A program made the translations under genes and the position numbers. Source: Pedobacter sp. ASV17 (lineage in GTDB: Bacteria; Bacteroidota; Bacteroidia; Sphingobacteriales; Sphingobacteriaceae). From it: a DNA stretch of 35,947 nt. This document shows, in pieces, positions 17,635 to 25,023 of this stretch; positions within the stretch are counted from its first letter, which is position 1; each line of letters opens with the position of its first letter. The stretch is from the NCBI RefSeq assembly GCF_016429065.1, contig NZ_JAELTX010000052.1, positions 1 through 35,947 of the forward strand, read 5' to 3'. The notes under the pieces were generated by a model. The model was not told the DNA's origin. It was given only the letters and a program-made list of their open reading frames with translations, and did not search any database.

Positions 17635-18430
17635 ACGACAAACCAATTTGAGGGGTGTAACCAATTTGTGGGTGACTTTGCACTGCAACATCTAAAACCA
17701 ATTTTTCATAATTTAAGCCAATGCCAACGTATTGTTTAAATGGTTTGGCACTAATACCTCCACGTAAGCTCAGTATTTCATAAAATCGATAATCTACCCC
17801 AAAGCTTACATCAAATTTCTGATCAAAATCTTTGGAAACAGTAGTAGCCAAAATCACTTTGTCAGATGGGGTGTAAGTGGCACCCAAGTGAATAACTGTA
17901 GGAATATGGGTGGCGATATTACTTGATTTGTAGTTTTGAGAGGAAGGATTGTTAACATATAAGCCCAAGCCTATTTGTTTGCTCAGTGCATAGTTTACAC
18001 CTGCATCAACAGAAAAGGTAGTGGCATCGCCGTAATTAGTAATTTTAAGTTGATGTAGGTTGACCTTCACACCAATAGAAAGGTCTTCACCAAATTTCTT
18101 TGCCAAACCTAGGCCAGCTTTGATCTCATTGTATTCGCTAATGCCATATCGGTTAACACTCAATCCTGCAAAATTGCCATTAAAGGGCAGCACAAAAGCA
18201 AAGTTCTGTTCGCTCAGTTCGTCTCCAAATAAGTAACGGGCATAGTTTGCCGCCGCTTTAGGAGATTTTAATCCCGTAATGCCCGCAGGATTGGCGTTTA
18301 AGCTCCAAATGTCGTAGACGGCAGCGCTGGCGTTACCCATGGCCGTTAAACGAGCGCCCTGGTTATATTGAGACCAAGATTTGTTAACGCCCAGAAAAAC
18401 AATAATAATGACTAGTAAAAATTTGCGCAT
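17624..18430 (-). CDS. PorV/PorQ-like outer-membrane beta-barrel protein
   Basis: A 268-residue outer-membrane protein with a signal peptide (about 20 residues, ending SWSQ). The start of the mature protein, GARLTAMGNASAAVYD followed by LNANPAGI, is the hallmark of the PorV/PorQ (FadL-related) family, members of which include type IX secretion components. The rest is amphipathic strands and the C-terminus ends in YAF. Membership in the family is likely; a T9SS role is not shown. It heads a tight minus-strand run (HhH-barrel, comEC, crotonase, DUF4412-like). Confidence 0.8.
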   Translation of the reverse strand: MRKFLLVIIIVFLGVNKSWSQYNQGARLTAMGNASAAVYDIWSLNANPAGITGLKSPKAAANYARYLFGDELSEQNFAFVLPFNGNFAGLSVNRYGISEYNEIKAGLGLAKKFGEDLSIGVKVNLHQLKITNYGDATTFSVDAGVNYALSKQIGLGLYVNNPSSQNYKSSNIATHIPTVIHLGATYTPSDKVILATTVSKDFDQKFDVSFGVDYRFYEILSLRGGISAKPFKQYVGIGLNYEKLVLDVAVQSHPQIGYTPQIGLSYAF

Positions 18431-18490
18431 AGGCTGTTTGGTATTGCCAATTTATGGTAAAATATAATATATACAAAACAATTTGTAAGG

Positions 18491-19210
18491 TTACTTCTTA
18501 ATTTCTATCTGCGTATCCTGAAATACCAACTCCCTAAAATCTGCCATATCTTTATTAGAAAGGGCAATGCATCCGTTTGTCCAGTCCCTTTTCTTCTTAA
18601 AACCTTTGGAAGTGCCATGCACCATAATGTTGCTGCCTGCTTGCAGTCCCTTGGCTTTAGCTCTGGCAGAATCTATTTTATTGGGATAGGAGATATGAAA
18701 AGAATGAAAAGTGGTACTGTTCCATTTTTGCCAATCAAGCGTATAAGTGCCTTCGGGCGTTTTGCCATCGCCCTCATATTCTTTCTGTCCAACGGGATTT
18801 GGACCCAGCGCAATCGCATAAGTTTTAACGATGTTAGAATCTTTAAGAAGATACATTTTTCGCTCACTTTTAACCACCAATACCTTGTTCACCATATTTC
18901 TCTTAATGAACCATGCTTCCGCATCTGCAATAGCACTTTCATAGGTGGTTGGCTTGTTACTGAGCGCAGGACCCCATGTGCTATGTAGCCTAAGCATAGC
19001 CGATTTTAAAATCCAGATATAGTCTTTGGTTTTGCCTGCAGTATCAGCAATGTTTCTATAAGTCAGGTATTTGTCTAAGTCACTTTGCATGACTGAGTAC
19101 TTTAACACCGTATCCCTAAAAAGCACTTTGTCTTTTTGAGCGTTTGATTGACAAGCGTTAAAGAAGAAGATGGAAAGAATAGTAAATGACCAAAGTTTAG
19201 ATCTCTTCAT
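18491..19210 (-). CDS. L,D-transpeptidase (YkuD) lipoprotein
   Basis: Periplasmic enzyme that forms or exchanges peptidoglycan cross-links, or attaches proteins to peptidoglycan, through a catalytic cysteine. The 239-residue protein starts with a lipoprotein signal (FFFNAC, lipid-modified Cys20). The YkuD domain spans about 108-238, with His198 (MVHGTS) and the nucleophile Cys214 in WTNGCIALSN. The beginning of the domain, VLVVKSERKMYLL, is also typical. It overlaps the end of the merR-like gene by 14 bases, so the two are translated from one message. The preferred donor peptide is unknown. Confidence 0.92.
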   Translation of the reverse strand: MKRSKLWSFTILSIFFFNACQSNAQKDKVLFRDTVLKYSVMQSDLDKYLTYRNIADTAGKTKDYIWILKSAMLRLHSTWGPALSNKPTTYESAIADAEAWFIKRNMVNKVLVVKSERKMYLLKDSNIVKTYAIALGPNPVGQKEYEGDGKTPEGTYTLDWQKWNSTTFHSFHISYPNKIDSARAKAKGLQAGSNIMVHGTSKGFKKKRDWTNGCIALSNKDMADFRELVFQDTQIEIKK

Positions 19211-19532
19211 TCAGCTTAAGTAAGAAGCTTTTCAAGCGCTCCAAAGAATCAATAATCTTTTGGTTTTCTTTTACTTCGCCACTGTTACTTTTCATGTGCT
19301 CTTTAGCTCCTTTAAGGGTGAAGCCTTTGTCGTCTACCAAGTGAAAAATGATCTTTAAATTGTCGATGTCTTCTGGGGTAAATAGCCTGTTTCCCTTTTT
19401 GTTTTTCTTAGGTTTAAGAACATCAAACTCCTTTTCGTAAAACCTAATCTGCGAAGCATTTACATCGAACATTTCTGTCACTTCGCCCATCGTATAATAC
19501 ATTTTGTTGATTTCTCTTTCCTTGTACGGCAT
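19197..19532 (-). CDS. Short MerR-family transcriptional regulator
   Basis: A 111-residue DNA-binding protein with the N-terminal MerR winged helix (about 12-80): YYTMGEVTEMFDV, QIRFYEKEFDVLKPKK, GNRLFTPEDID. The C-terminal coiled coil is short and has no metal-binding cysteines. Such short MerR proteins are common in Bacteroidota, usually with unknown ligands. Translation may begin at the ATG ten codons further in (MYYTMGE). It shares an intergenic region with alaS and is translationally coupled to the L,D-transpeptidase. Confidence 0.88.
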   Translation of the reverse strand: MPYKEREINKMYYTMGEVTEMFDVNASQIRFYEKEFDVLKPKKNKKGNRLFTPEDIDNLKIIFHLVDDKGFTLKGAKEHMKSNSGEVKENQKIIDSLERLKSFLLKLNEEI

Positions 19533-19578
19533 GTTTACTGCTGATTACTAAATGATTGTAGGTTTTACTTAAAGTGTT

Positions 19579-19611
19579 CAAATGTAAACGGATTTTAGCA
19601 GAAAACCACAA
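19579..19611 (-). promoter_or_regulatory. Likely merR-operon promoter (TTG-N22-TACATTTG)
   Basis: On the minus strand, 19586-19579 reads TACATTTG, a perfect TAnnTTTG -7 element. A TTG (19611-19609) lies 22 bases upstream. The predicted leader is about 40 bases. It partly overlaps the alaS promoter on the other strand. Confidence 0.42.
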
Positions 19612-19627
19612 TAAAATTATAATTTTG
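19594..19627 (+). promoter_or_regulatory. Likely alaS promoter (TTTA-N22-TAATTTTG)
   Basis: TAATTTTG at 19620-19627 matches TAnnTTTG; a weak -33-like TTTA lies at 19594-19597. A start near 19634 would place the inverted repeat at 19649-19698 in the alaS leader. Confidence 0.38.
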
Positions 19628-19648
19628 TGCGCAAGTGGTTTGAGGTGT

Positions 19649-19698
19649 AAGGTGTAGGGTTTAAGATTGAACATCTTATCCCTTAAACCCTACACCTT
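19649..19698 (+). promoter_or_regulatory. Perfect 17-bp inverted repeat in the alaS leader
   Basis: AAGGTGTAGGGTTTAAG (19649-19665) and its exact reverse complement (19682-19698) flank a 16-base loop, ending 24 bases before the alaS start codon. No T-run follows directly, so a plain terminator is unlikely. It could be a leader hairpin or one of the palindromic intergenic repeats common in this phylum. Confidence 0.6.
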
Positions 19699-19722
19699 GT
19701 ACCTTTAAAACCTATAAAAAAA

Positions 19723-22419
19723 ATGACAGCAAAAGAAATAAGACAGACCTTTTTAGAGTTTTTTAAAAGCAAAGGACATCATATTGTACCATCGGCGCCT
19801 ATTGTGGTGAAGAACGATCCAACCTTGATGTTCACCAATGCAGGAATGAACCAATTTAAAGATTTGTTTTTGGGCGAAGCCGCAGTGAAATACCCTCGTG
19901 TGGTTGATACCCAGCGCTGTTTACGTGTTTCTGGTAAGCATAATGATTTGGAGGAGGTAGGAATTGATACCTATCACCATACCATGTTTGAAATGTTGGG
20001 CAACTGGAGCTTTGGCGACTATTTTAAAAAAGAAGCCATTGAATGGAGCTGGGAGCTATTAACAGAAGTATATAAAATCCCTAAAGACCAACTTTATGTT
20101 TCGGTTTTTGAGGGTGATGAAAAAGAAGGTTTGCCAAAAGATACCGAAGCTTACGAAATTTGGAAGCAGTTTGTGCCCGAAGAGCGTATTGTGTTAGGGA
20201 ATAAGAAAGATAATTTCTGGGAAATGGGCGATACTGGTCCATGTGGTCCGTGTTCTGAGATCCACGTAGATTGTCGCAGTGCCGAAGAACGTAAAGACGG
20301 TAAAGGTAAATCCTTGGTAAATGCCGATCACCCACAGGTGATTGAAATTTGGAACAACGTATTTATGCAGTTCAATCGCTTGAAAGACGGCTCGTTAAAG
20401 CCACTTCCAAACAAACACGTGGATACAGGAATGGGTTTTGAACGTTTAGTGCGTGTATTGCAGGGCAAAAGCTCAAATTACGATACCGATGTTTTCCAAA
20501 CGCTTATCCAATACATCTCTGATAAATCTGGATTTGAATATGTAAGCAGTGCTGAACCAGGTGAAAAAGGCTGGAACGAAGCCGTGGCAATGCGTGTAAT
20601 GGCCGACCATATCCGTGCGATTTCTTTTGTGATTGCCGATGGCCAGTTGCCTTCAAATAATAAAGCTGGTTATGTGATCCGTCGTATTTTACGTAGGGCG
20701 GTGCGTTATGCCTATACTTTCTTAAACCTTAAGGAGCCTTTCTTAAATCAATTGGTTCCTGTACTGGCAGATCAGTTTAAAGGTGTTTTCGATGAGTTGT
20801 ATCACCAAAAAGACTTCGTGCAGAAAGTTGTTTTAGAAGAAGAGGTTTCTTTCCTTAAAACTTTAGAGCAAGGCATCAACTATTTTAATAAAGACGTTAT
20901 TGGTGCATTACTATACAAAGGAATTAAGAAAGATGAAAACGGGGTATACCATAATGAAGATGGTACGAAATATCAATTAGATGGTAATACTGCTTTTATG
21001 ATGCAGGACACTTTTGGTTTTCCAATCGATTTGACCGAATTAATGGCATCAGAGAGTGGTTTTTCAGTTGATAAAAATGGTTATGAAGAAGCTTTAGAAG
21101 CTCAAAAAAGCCGTTCTCGTGCAGCTACTACCATTGATACGGGCGATTGGGTAATCGTAAATGAGGATAGAGAGACTGAATTTGTAGGTTACGACCTTAC
21201 AGAATTAGAAACAGAGATCATTAAATACCGTAAAGTAAAAGCCAAAGGCAAAGAGCAATATCAAATTGTATTGGCTCAAACGCCTTTTTATGCCGAAAGC
21301 GGTGGTCAGATAGGTGATACAGGAAGATTGGAAGACCACAGTCGCCAATTTTGGGTAGAGATTACCGATACCAAAAAAGAAAACGGCGTGATTGTTCATT
21401 TTACGGATACTTTGCCTGCTGATTTGGAGGGTAAATTCTGGGCGGTAATTGATGAAGAGAAACGTAAGGAAACAGAAAATAATCACTCGGCAACGCACTT
21501 ATTACATGCCGCTTTAAAGCAAGTTTTAGGTCATCACGTTAATCAAAAAGGTAGTTTGGTGAACTCAGATTACCTGCGTTTCGACTTTTCGCACTTTGCT
21601 AAAGTAACCGACGAAGAGCTGAACCAAATTGAAGATATCGTTAATGCAAAAATCCGTGAGAATATTCCTTTGAAAGAACAGAGAAATGTCCCTTACCAAG
21701 AAGCGATTGAAAGTGGTGTAACCGCTTTATTTGGTGAAAAATATGGCGATTTTGTTCGTGTAATTACTTTTGACGACCATTACTCAAAAGAACTTTGCGG
21801 TGGTACGCATGTAAAAGCTACTGGACAAATCGGTTTCTTTAAACTTACTGCTGAATCTGCGGTTGCAGCTGGGGTACGTAGGATAGAGGCTATTACTGGA
21901 CAACGTTCGGCAGCAGTAATCCGTGAGCATTTTGAATTGGTGAAACACTTAGGAGCTTTGTTGAACAACCCTAAAGATTTTGTTTCGGCCTTAGGTAAGA
22001 TTATCGAAGACAACGGATCACTTAAAAAAGAGATTGAGAAAACCATTTCTGAACGTGCCGTAGCTTTAAGGACAGATTTAGAAAGTCAAATCCACAATAT
22101 TGATGGTGTTAACTTTATCGCCACTGTGGTAGATTTGCCAAATGCTGATGCTGTTAAAACCTTGGCCTATGCCGTAAAAGGTGCCGTGCAAAATTTGTTC
22201 TTGGTATTGGGCGTCGTAATTGATGGAAAACCACAGCTTACCGTTGCTATTGATGACGAATTGGTGAAGGCCAAGGGTTACAATGCGGGGCAAATTGTGA
22301 GAGAGTTGGCTAAAGAAATCCAAGGTGGTGGCGGCGGACAACCTTTTTACGCTACTGCGGGCGGTAAGGATGCTGCTGGAATGAGCAAAGCCATTGAAAA
22401 AGCAAAAAACTTTTTATAA
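19723..22419 (+). CDS. alaS: Alanine--tRNA ligase
   Basis: Charges tRNA-Ala in the cytoplasm. The 898-residue protein has the class II catalytic core at the N-terminus (MTAKEIRQTFLEFFKSKGHH; motif 2 with YHHTMFEMLGNWSFGD; GDTGPCGPCSEIHVD). The tRNA recognition domain is followed by the editing domain with the zinc ligands HSATHLLH and CGGTH, and by the C-terminal DHHA1 domain ending in QGGGGGQPFYATAGG. Length is slightly above the E. coli enzyme (876), as usual in the phylum. The first DUF3575 gene begins only 18 bases downstream. Confidence 0.98.
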   Translation: MTAKEIRQTFLEFFKSKGHHIVPSAPIVVKNDPTLMFTNAGMNQFKDLFLGEAAVKYPRVVDTQRCLRVSGKHNDLEEVGIDTYHHTMFEMLGNWSFGDYFKKEAIEWSWELLTEVYKIPKDQLYVSVFEGDEKEGLPKDTEAYEIWKQFVPEERIVLGNKKDNFWEMGDTGPCGPCSEIHVDCRSAEERKDGKGKSLVNADHPQVIEIWNNVFMQFNRLKDGSLKPLPNKHVDTGMGFERLVRVLQGKSSNYDTDVFQTLIQYISDKSGFEYVSSAEPGEKGWNEAVAMRVMADHIRAISFVIADGQLPSNNKAGYVIRRILRRAVRYAYTFLNLKEPFLNQLVPVLADQFKGVFDELYHQKDFVQKVVLEEEVSFLKTLEQGINYFNKDVIGALLYKGIKKDENGVYHNEDGTKYQLDGNTAFMMQDTFGFPIDLTELMASESGFSVDKNGYEEALEAQKSRSRAATTIDTGDWVIVNEDRETEFVGYDLTELETEIIKYRKVKAKGKEQYQIVLAQTPFYAESGGQIGDTGRLEDHSRQFWVEITDTKKENGVIVHFTDTLPADLEGKFWAVIDEEKRKETENNHSATHLLHAALKQVLGHHVNQKGSLVNSDYLRFDFSHFAKVTDEELNQIEDIVNAKIRENIPLKEQRNVPYQEAIESGVTALFGEKYGDFVRVITFDDHYSKELCGGTHVKATGQIGFFKLTAESAVAAGVRRIEAITGQRSAAVIREHFELVKHLGALLNNPKDFVSALGKIIEDNGSLKKEIEKTISERAVALRTDLESQIHNIDGVNFIATVVDLPNADAVKTLAYAVKGAVQNLFLVLGVVIDGKPQLTVAIDDELVKAKGYNAGQIVRELAKEIQGGGGGQPFYATAGGKDAAGMSKAIEKAKNFL

Positions 22420-22437
22420 CACATATACCTTTAAAAC

Positions 22438-23028
22438 ATGAAGAAAACTTTGTTAGCGCTTTTTTTAGCGACTGTAACCACTATGTCTTTTGCCCAAGAC
22501 AGCAAAACCAATAAACAGAATGCTAAATTAGACATTCAAAAAAGAGCCGACTCGTTAGGGCAGGGTGGAAATAATGAAATCAAGTTAAATTTACTGAATA
22601 CCGTGCTCGGACTTGCGCAGTTAGATTACGAAAGACTAATTGCCGATAATCAGGGCTTAGGTTTGTCTGTTGCGGTTAGCGTAACCGATAAAAGAGTTTA
22701 TGATGAGAACTATAATTATATCCTCAGTCCTTATTATAGGGTTTATTTCGGTAAACAAAAGGCAAATGGCTTTTTTGTTGAAGCCAATACTTCAATAATT
22801 TCATTTGATCAAGAAAGATATATGTATAACCCTGAAAACTACACGGTGACCAGATTGGAGGATAAAACTCACACCAATTTTGGTTTAGGCGTTGCGGTAG
22901 GTTTCAAGTTTTTAACGCGTAACGGTATTCTAGGAGAATTGCTGTTAGGTGGTGGTAGGGTGATGGGGAAAAATACCTTTATTGGTGGATATCCTAGGTT
23001 AGGAGTTTCCTTAGGCAAAAGATTTTAA
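22438..23028 (+). CDS. DUF3575-like outer-membrane protein, copy 1
   Basis: A 196-residue secreted protein with a signal peptide (ends SFAQ, residue 19). A charged linker leads into an eight-strand-like barrel pattern: EIKLNLLNTVLGLAQLDYER, then YYRVYFGKQKANGFFVEA, a second half with LGVAVGFKFLTRNGILGE, and the end PRLGVSLGKRF. It shares this plan with the next two genes, so the three are tandem duplicates. It lies 18 bases after alaS and may be read from the alaS transcript. Function unknown. Confidence 0.82.
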   Translation: MKKTLLALFLATVTTMSFAQDSKTNKQNAKLDIQKRADSLGQGGNNEIKLNLLNTVLGLAQLDYERLIADNQGLGLSVAVSVTDKRVYDENYNYILSPYYRVYFGKQKANGFFVEANTSIISFDQERYMYNPENYTVTRLEDKTHTNFGLGVAVGFKFLTRNGILGELLLGGGRVMGKNTFIGGYPRLGVSLGKRF

Positions 23029-23031
23029 AAT

Positions 23032-23058
23032 AAAAAAGTCCCGCACCTGCAGGATTTT
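23032..23058 (+). terminator. Decayed terminator between DUF3575 copies 1 and 2
   Basis: AAAAAAGTCCCGCACCTGCA followed by GGATTTTA has the left arm and loop of the intact terminator at 24217 (GTCCCGCACCTGCGGGAC), but the right arm has changed from GCGGGACTTTTT to GCAGGATTTT. Pairing is reduced and the T-run shortened. It looks like the remains of a terminator duplicated with the gene. Confidence 0.6.
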
Positions 23059-23073
23059 ATATTACAACTATAG

Positions 23074-23634
23074 ATGAAAAAAACGCTCTTAATTGCTGTT
23101 TTTGCCTTATTGGCAATGAGCACTCATGCTCAAATAATTGATAAAAAGGAAAAAAAAGAAACAGATTCCTCTCAGATCGATAGTAAAGTTTCTGGCAAAA
23201 ACGAGATCACTACTAATCTTTTTATGTTGGGTTTTTTTAGTGTTGCCGAATTGGGCTACGAACGTCTATTTGATAATTCCAGTATTGGCGCTACAGCTGC
23301 AGTCAATGTGGATGATATCGGATTTAATTTTTCATTCATTTCATATTACAGGGTTTATTTTGGAAGAAAAAAAGCGTCTGGTTTTTTTATAGAAGGAAAT
23401 GCAGTTTTTTATAATGCAGAGACGAGCAGTTGGGGAACATATAATGAAAAGGGCGCTTATATAGAATTAGGTAGGGTAATTGAAAATCAATTTGGATTTG
23501 GTGTAGCTGCTGGGGGTAAATTTCTAAATAAAAATGGTTTTGTTGGTGAGCTTTTTGGTGGTGTGGTGAAACTTTTTAACGGGAGTGACAAGTATTATCC
23601 AAGAATAGGAATTACTTTGGGAAAGCGCTTTTAA
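23074..23634 (+). CDS. DUF3575-like outer-membrane protein, copy 2
   Basis: A 186-residue paralogue of its two neighbours, with a signal peptide (ends THAQ) and the same order of elements: NEITTNLFMLGFFSVAELGY, YYRVYFGRKKASGFFIEG, FGVAAGGKFLNKNGFVGE and the end PRIGITLGKRF. Outside these blocks it has diverged strongly from copy 1 and more resembles copy 3 at the C-terminus. It follows copy 1 after 45 bases that contain a decayed terminator, so it can be reached by read-through. Function unknown. Confidence 0.82.
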   Translation: MKKTLLIAVFALLAMSTHAQIIDKKEKKETDSSQIDSKVSGKNEITTNLFMLGFFSVAELGYERLFDNSSIGATAAVNVDDIGFNFSFISYYRVYFGRKKASGFFIEGNAVFYNAETSSWGTYNEKGAYIELGRVIENQFGFGVAAGGKFLNKNGFVGELFGGVVKLFNGSDKYYPRIGITLGKRF

Positions 23635-23656
23635 TCGAAAAAAATTAACGATCGTC

Positions 23657-24211
23657 ATGAAAATTATTTTAACAACTCTATTAATAACTATTTCTTTAAG
23701 CCTTTTGGCACAAGAGAAAAAAAACAGAGATAGCACCAAAACACCGCAAGTAGCAAGAAATGAAATAAAATTAAATTTACTTAGCTCCATTTTAAGTCTG
23801 CCAGAAATCAATTATGAACGCATATTGAAGAATAACACAAGTTTTGGACTTGCTGTTTTTGCTGGATTTGAAAATGTTTTTAAATACAATTACAGTATCA
23901 TACCTTACTATCGTGTTTATTTTGGTAAATCTGAAAACGTAGGTGTTGGCCTTTTTATAGAAGCAAATGCAGGGGTTGTTAATTTAGAAAGTGATTATTA
24001 TAGTATGATTTATACACCTCAAGGTTCATTAGTTTATTTTAAGAAAGGTAATGTAACTAACTACGGTATGGGTTTTGCCACAGGGGCAAAGTTTTTAACT
24101 AAAAAGAATTTTGTAGGTGAAATTTATTTAGGAGCGGGACGCTTTTTTGGAGATTATGGTGGCGAAAATGCTTATCCTCGAATAGGAATTACTATTGGCA
24201 AAAGATTTTAA
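23657..24211 (+). CDS. DUF3575-like outer-membrane protein, copy 3
   Basis: A 184-residue paralogue with a signal peptide (ends LLAQ) and the shared elements NEIKLNLLSSILSLPEINYE, YYRVYFGKSENVGVGLFIEA, GMGFATGAKFLTKKNFVGE and the end PRIGITIGKRF. It starts 22 bases after copy 2, with no terminator between them, and is followed by an intact terminator. It is the last of three tandem duplicates. Function unknown; outer-membrane location is inferred from the signal peptide, strand pattern and terminal Phe. Confidence 0.82.
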   Translation: MKIILTTLLITISLSLLAQEKKNRDSTKTPQVARNEIKLNLLSSILSLPEINYERILKNNTSFGLAVFAGFENVFKYNYSIIPYYRVYFGKSENVGVGLFIEANAGVVNLESDYYSMIYTPQGSLVYFKKGNVTNYGMGFATGAKFLTKKNFVGEIYLGAGRFFGDYGGENAYPRIGITIGKRF

Positions 24212-24216
24212 AATGC

Positions 24217-24245
24217 AAAAAGTCCCGCACCTGCGGGACTTTTTT
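24217..24245 (+). terminator. Rho-independent terminator after the DUF3575 cluster
   Basis: AAAAAGTCCCGC (24217-24228) and GCGGGACTTTTT (24233-24244) form a perfect stem with a 4-base loop, followed by more T. The same GTCCCGCAC(C/A)TGCGGGAC hairpin follows the response-regulator gene at 28481. Confidence 0.93.
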
Positions 24246-24251
24246 ATTTTT

Positions 24252-24353
24252 CGTCATTTCGAACGTAGAGAGAAATCTAGCGACTTAATGATAAATTATA
24301 AAACATAATACAGATTGCTAAATCTCTCTCCCGAACTCTCGGGATCGAAGTGA
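24252..24353. repeat. REP-like pair in inverted orientation
   Basis: CGTCATTTCGAACGTAGAGA continues to GAAATCTA at 24252-24279. A diverged reversed copy (AAATCTCTCTC...ATCGAAGTGACT) covers about 24320-24353. Same family as at 7652 and 28603. Confidence 0.6.
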
Positions 24354-24363
24354 CTGCAATGCT

Positions 24364-24780
24364 TTAATGTCTTCCTCTATCTTTACCTTTATGGCCTTTT
24401 TCTTTGTACCATCCTTTATGTTTACCGTTATCATGTCTGTATCTTTCTACATAACGGGTTTGATAAACATTATGTCTTAAATAAGGGCGAGATTCGTTAA
24501 TCACTACTTTTCGTCCCCTGTGTAAATCATAACCTCTGTAAGCTCTTGGTAACGAAGTTCTGTGCACCCACCTGCTACCTTCATAATACACGTAGCGTCT
24601 GCTGGGCACGTGATAGTAGGTGCGAATGTCGGGCATGTAGTAATACTCCACGTAATCGTAGCCGCGAGGTCCCCAATTAGGTTGTGCACCTATATTGATA
24701 TTTAAACTAACTTGAGCGTTGGCTGTTTGCAATGTTGTTGCTACTATAGCAACGGTTAACATTAAGATTAAACGTTTCAT
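24364..24780 (-). CDS. Small secreted Tyr/Arg-rich basic protein
   Basis: The start at 24780 is chosen because MKRLILMLTVAIVATTLQTA is a clear signal peptide ending NAQ; an in-frame ATG at 24867 would add 29 residues of unlikely composition. The mature part of about 115 residues is very rich in Tyr, Arg, His and Gly, with DYVEYYYMPDIRTYYHVPSR near the middle and a strongly basic Lys/His/Gly-rich tail (HKGWYKEKGHKGKDRGRH). Small secreted proteins of this composition recur in Sphingobacteriaceae without known function. It might bind acidic polymers or a surface; this is a guess from charge. It is convergent with the DUF3575 cluster. Confidence 0.72.
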   Translation of the reverse strand: MKRLILMLTVAIVATTLQTANAQVSLNINIGAQPNWGPRGYDYVEYYYMPDIRTYYHVPSRRYVYYEGSRWVHRTSLPRAYRGYDLHRGRKVVINESRPYLRHNVYQTRYVERYRHDNGKHKGWYKEKGHKGKDRGRH

Positions 24781-24976
24781 ATCATTTAGTTTTTGTGTGT
24801 TATCAAACCCTATACGAATACCGTGCCACAGCAGTCGCTTACTTTTTGTGTTACATATTTGATACATTTATTTGGTTTGTCGGGTACAGATACACAGCGA
24901 TTTAAATTTTCATGTTTTTTTAGTTTTTAATCGGTGCTTCTGCGGTTTTAAATGGTTATTCATATATAATAATCCC

Positions 24977-24984
24977 TATATTTG
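24977..24984 (+). promoter_or_regulatory. Likely gatB promoter -7 element (TATATTTG)
   Basis: TATATTTG matches TAnnTTTG exactly, 39 bases before the gatB start. No clean TTTG -33 box is visible about 20 bases upstream (only TTTT/TTA-rich sequence), so this is a partial call. Confidence 0.35.
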
Positions 24985-25023
24985 GGACATCTAAAAAGCT
25001 TTACCGAATAGTAAAATCTATTA

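Noticed and set aside
17635..17691. Upstream ATG at 17691 for the HhH-barrel protein
   Set aside because: It would put 19 residues before the signal peptide and lengthen the overlap with the upstream gene; the start at 17634 is better.
19628..19722. T-box or other amino-acid riboswitch before alaS
   Set aside because: No T-box sequence or specifier stem was seen; only a simple inverted repeat is present.
23635..23656. Terminator between DUF3575 copies 2 and 3
   Set aside because: The 22-base gap holds only an A-rich stretch and no stem of useful length.
24781..24867. Upstream ATG at 24867 for the small secreted protein
   Set aside because: The extra 29 residues would bury a clear signal peptide that starts at 24780.
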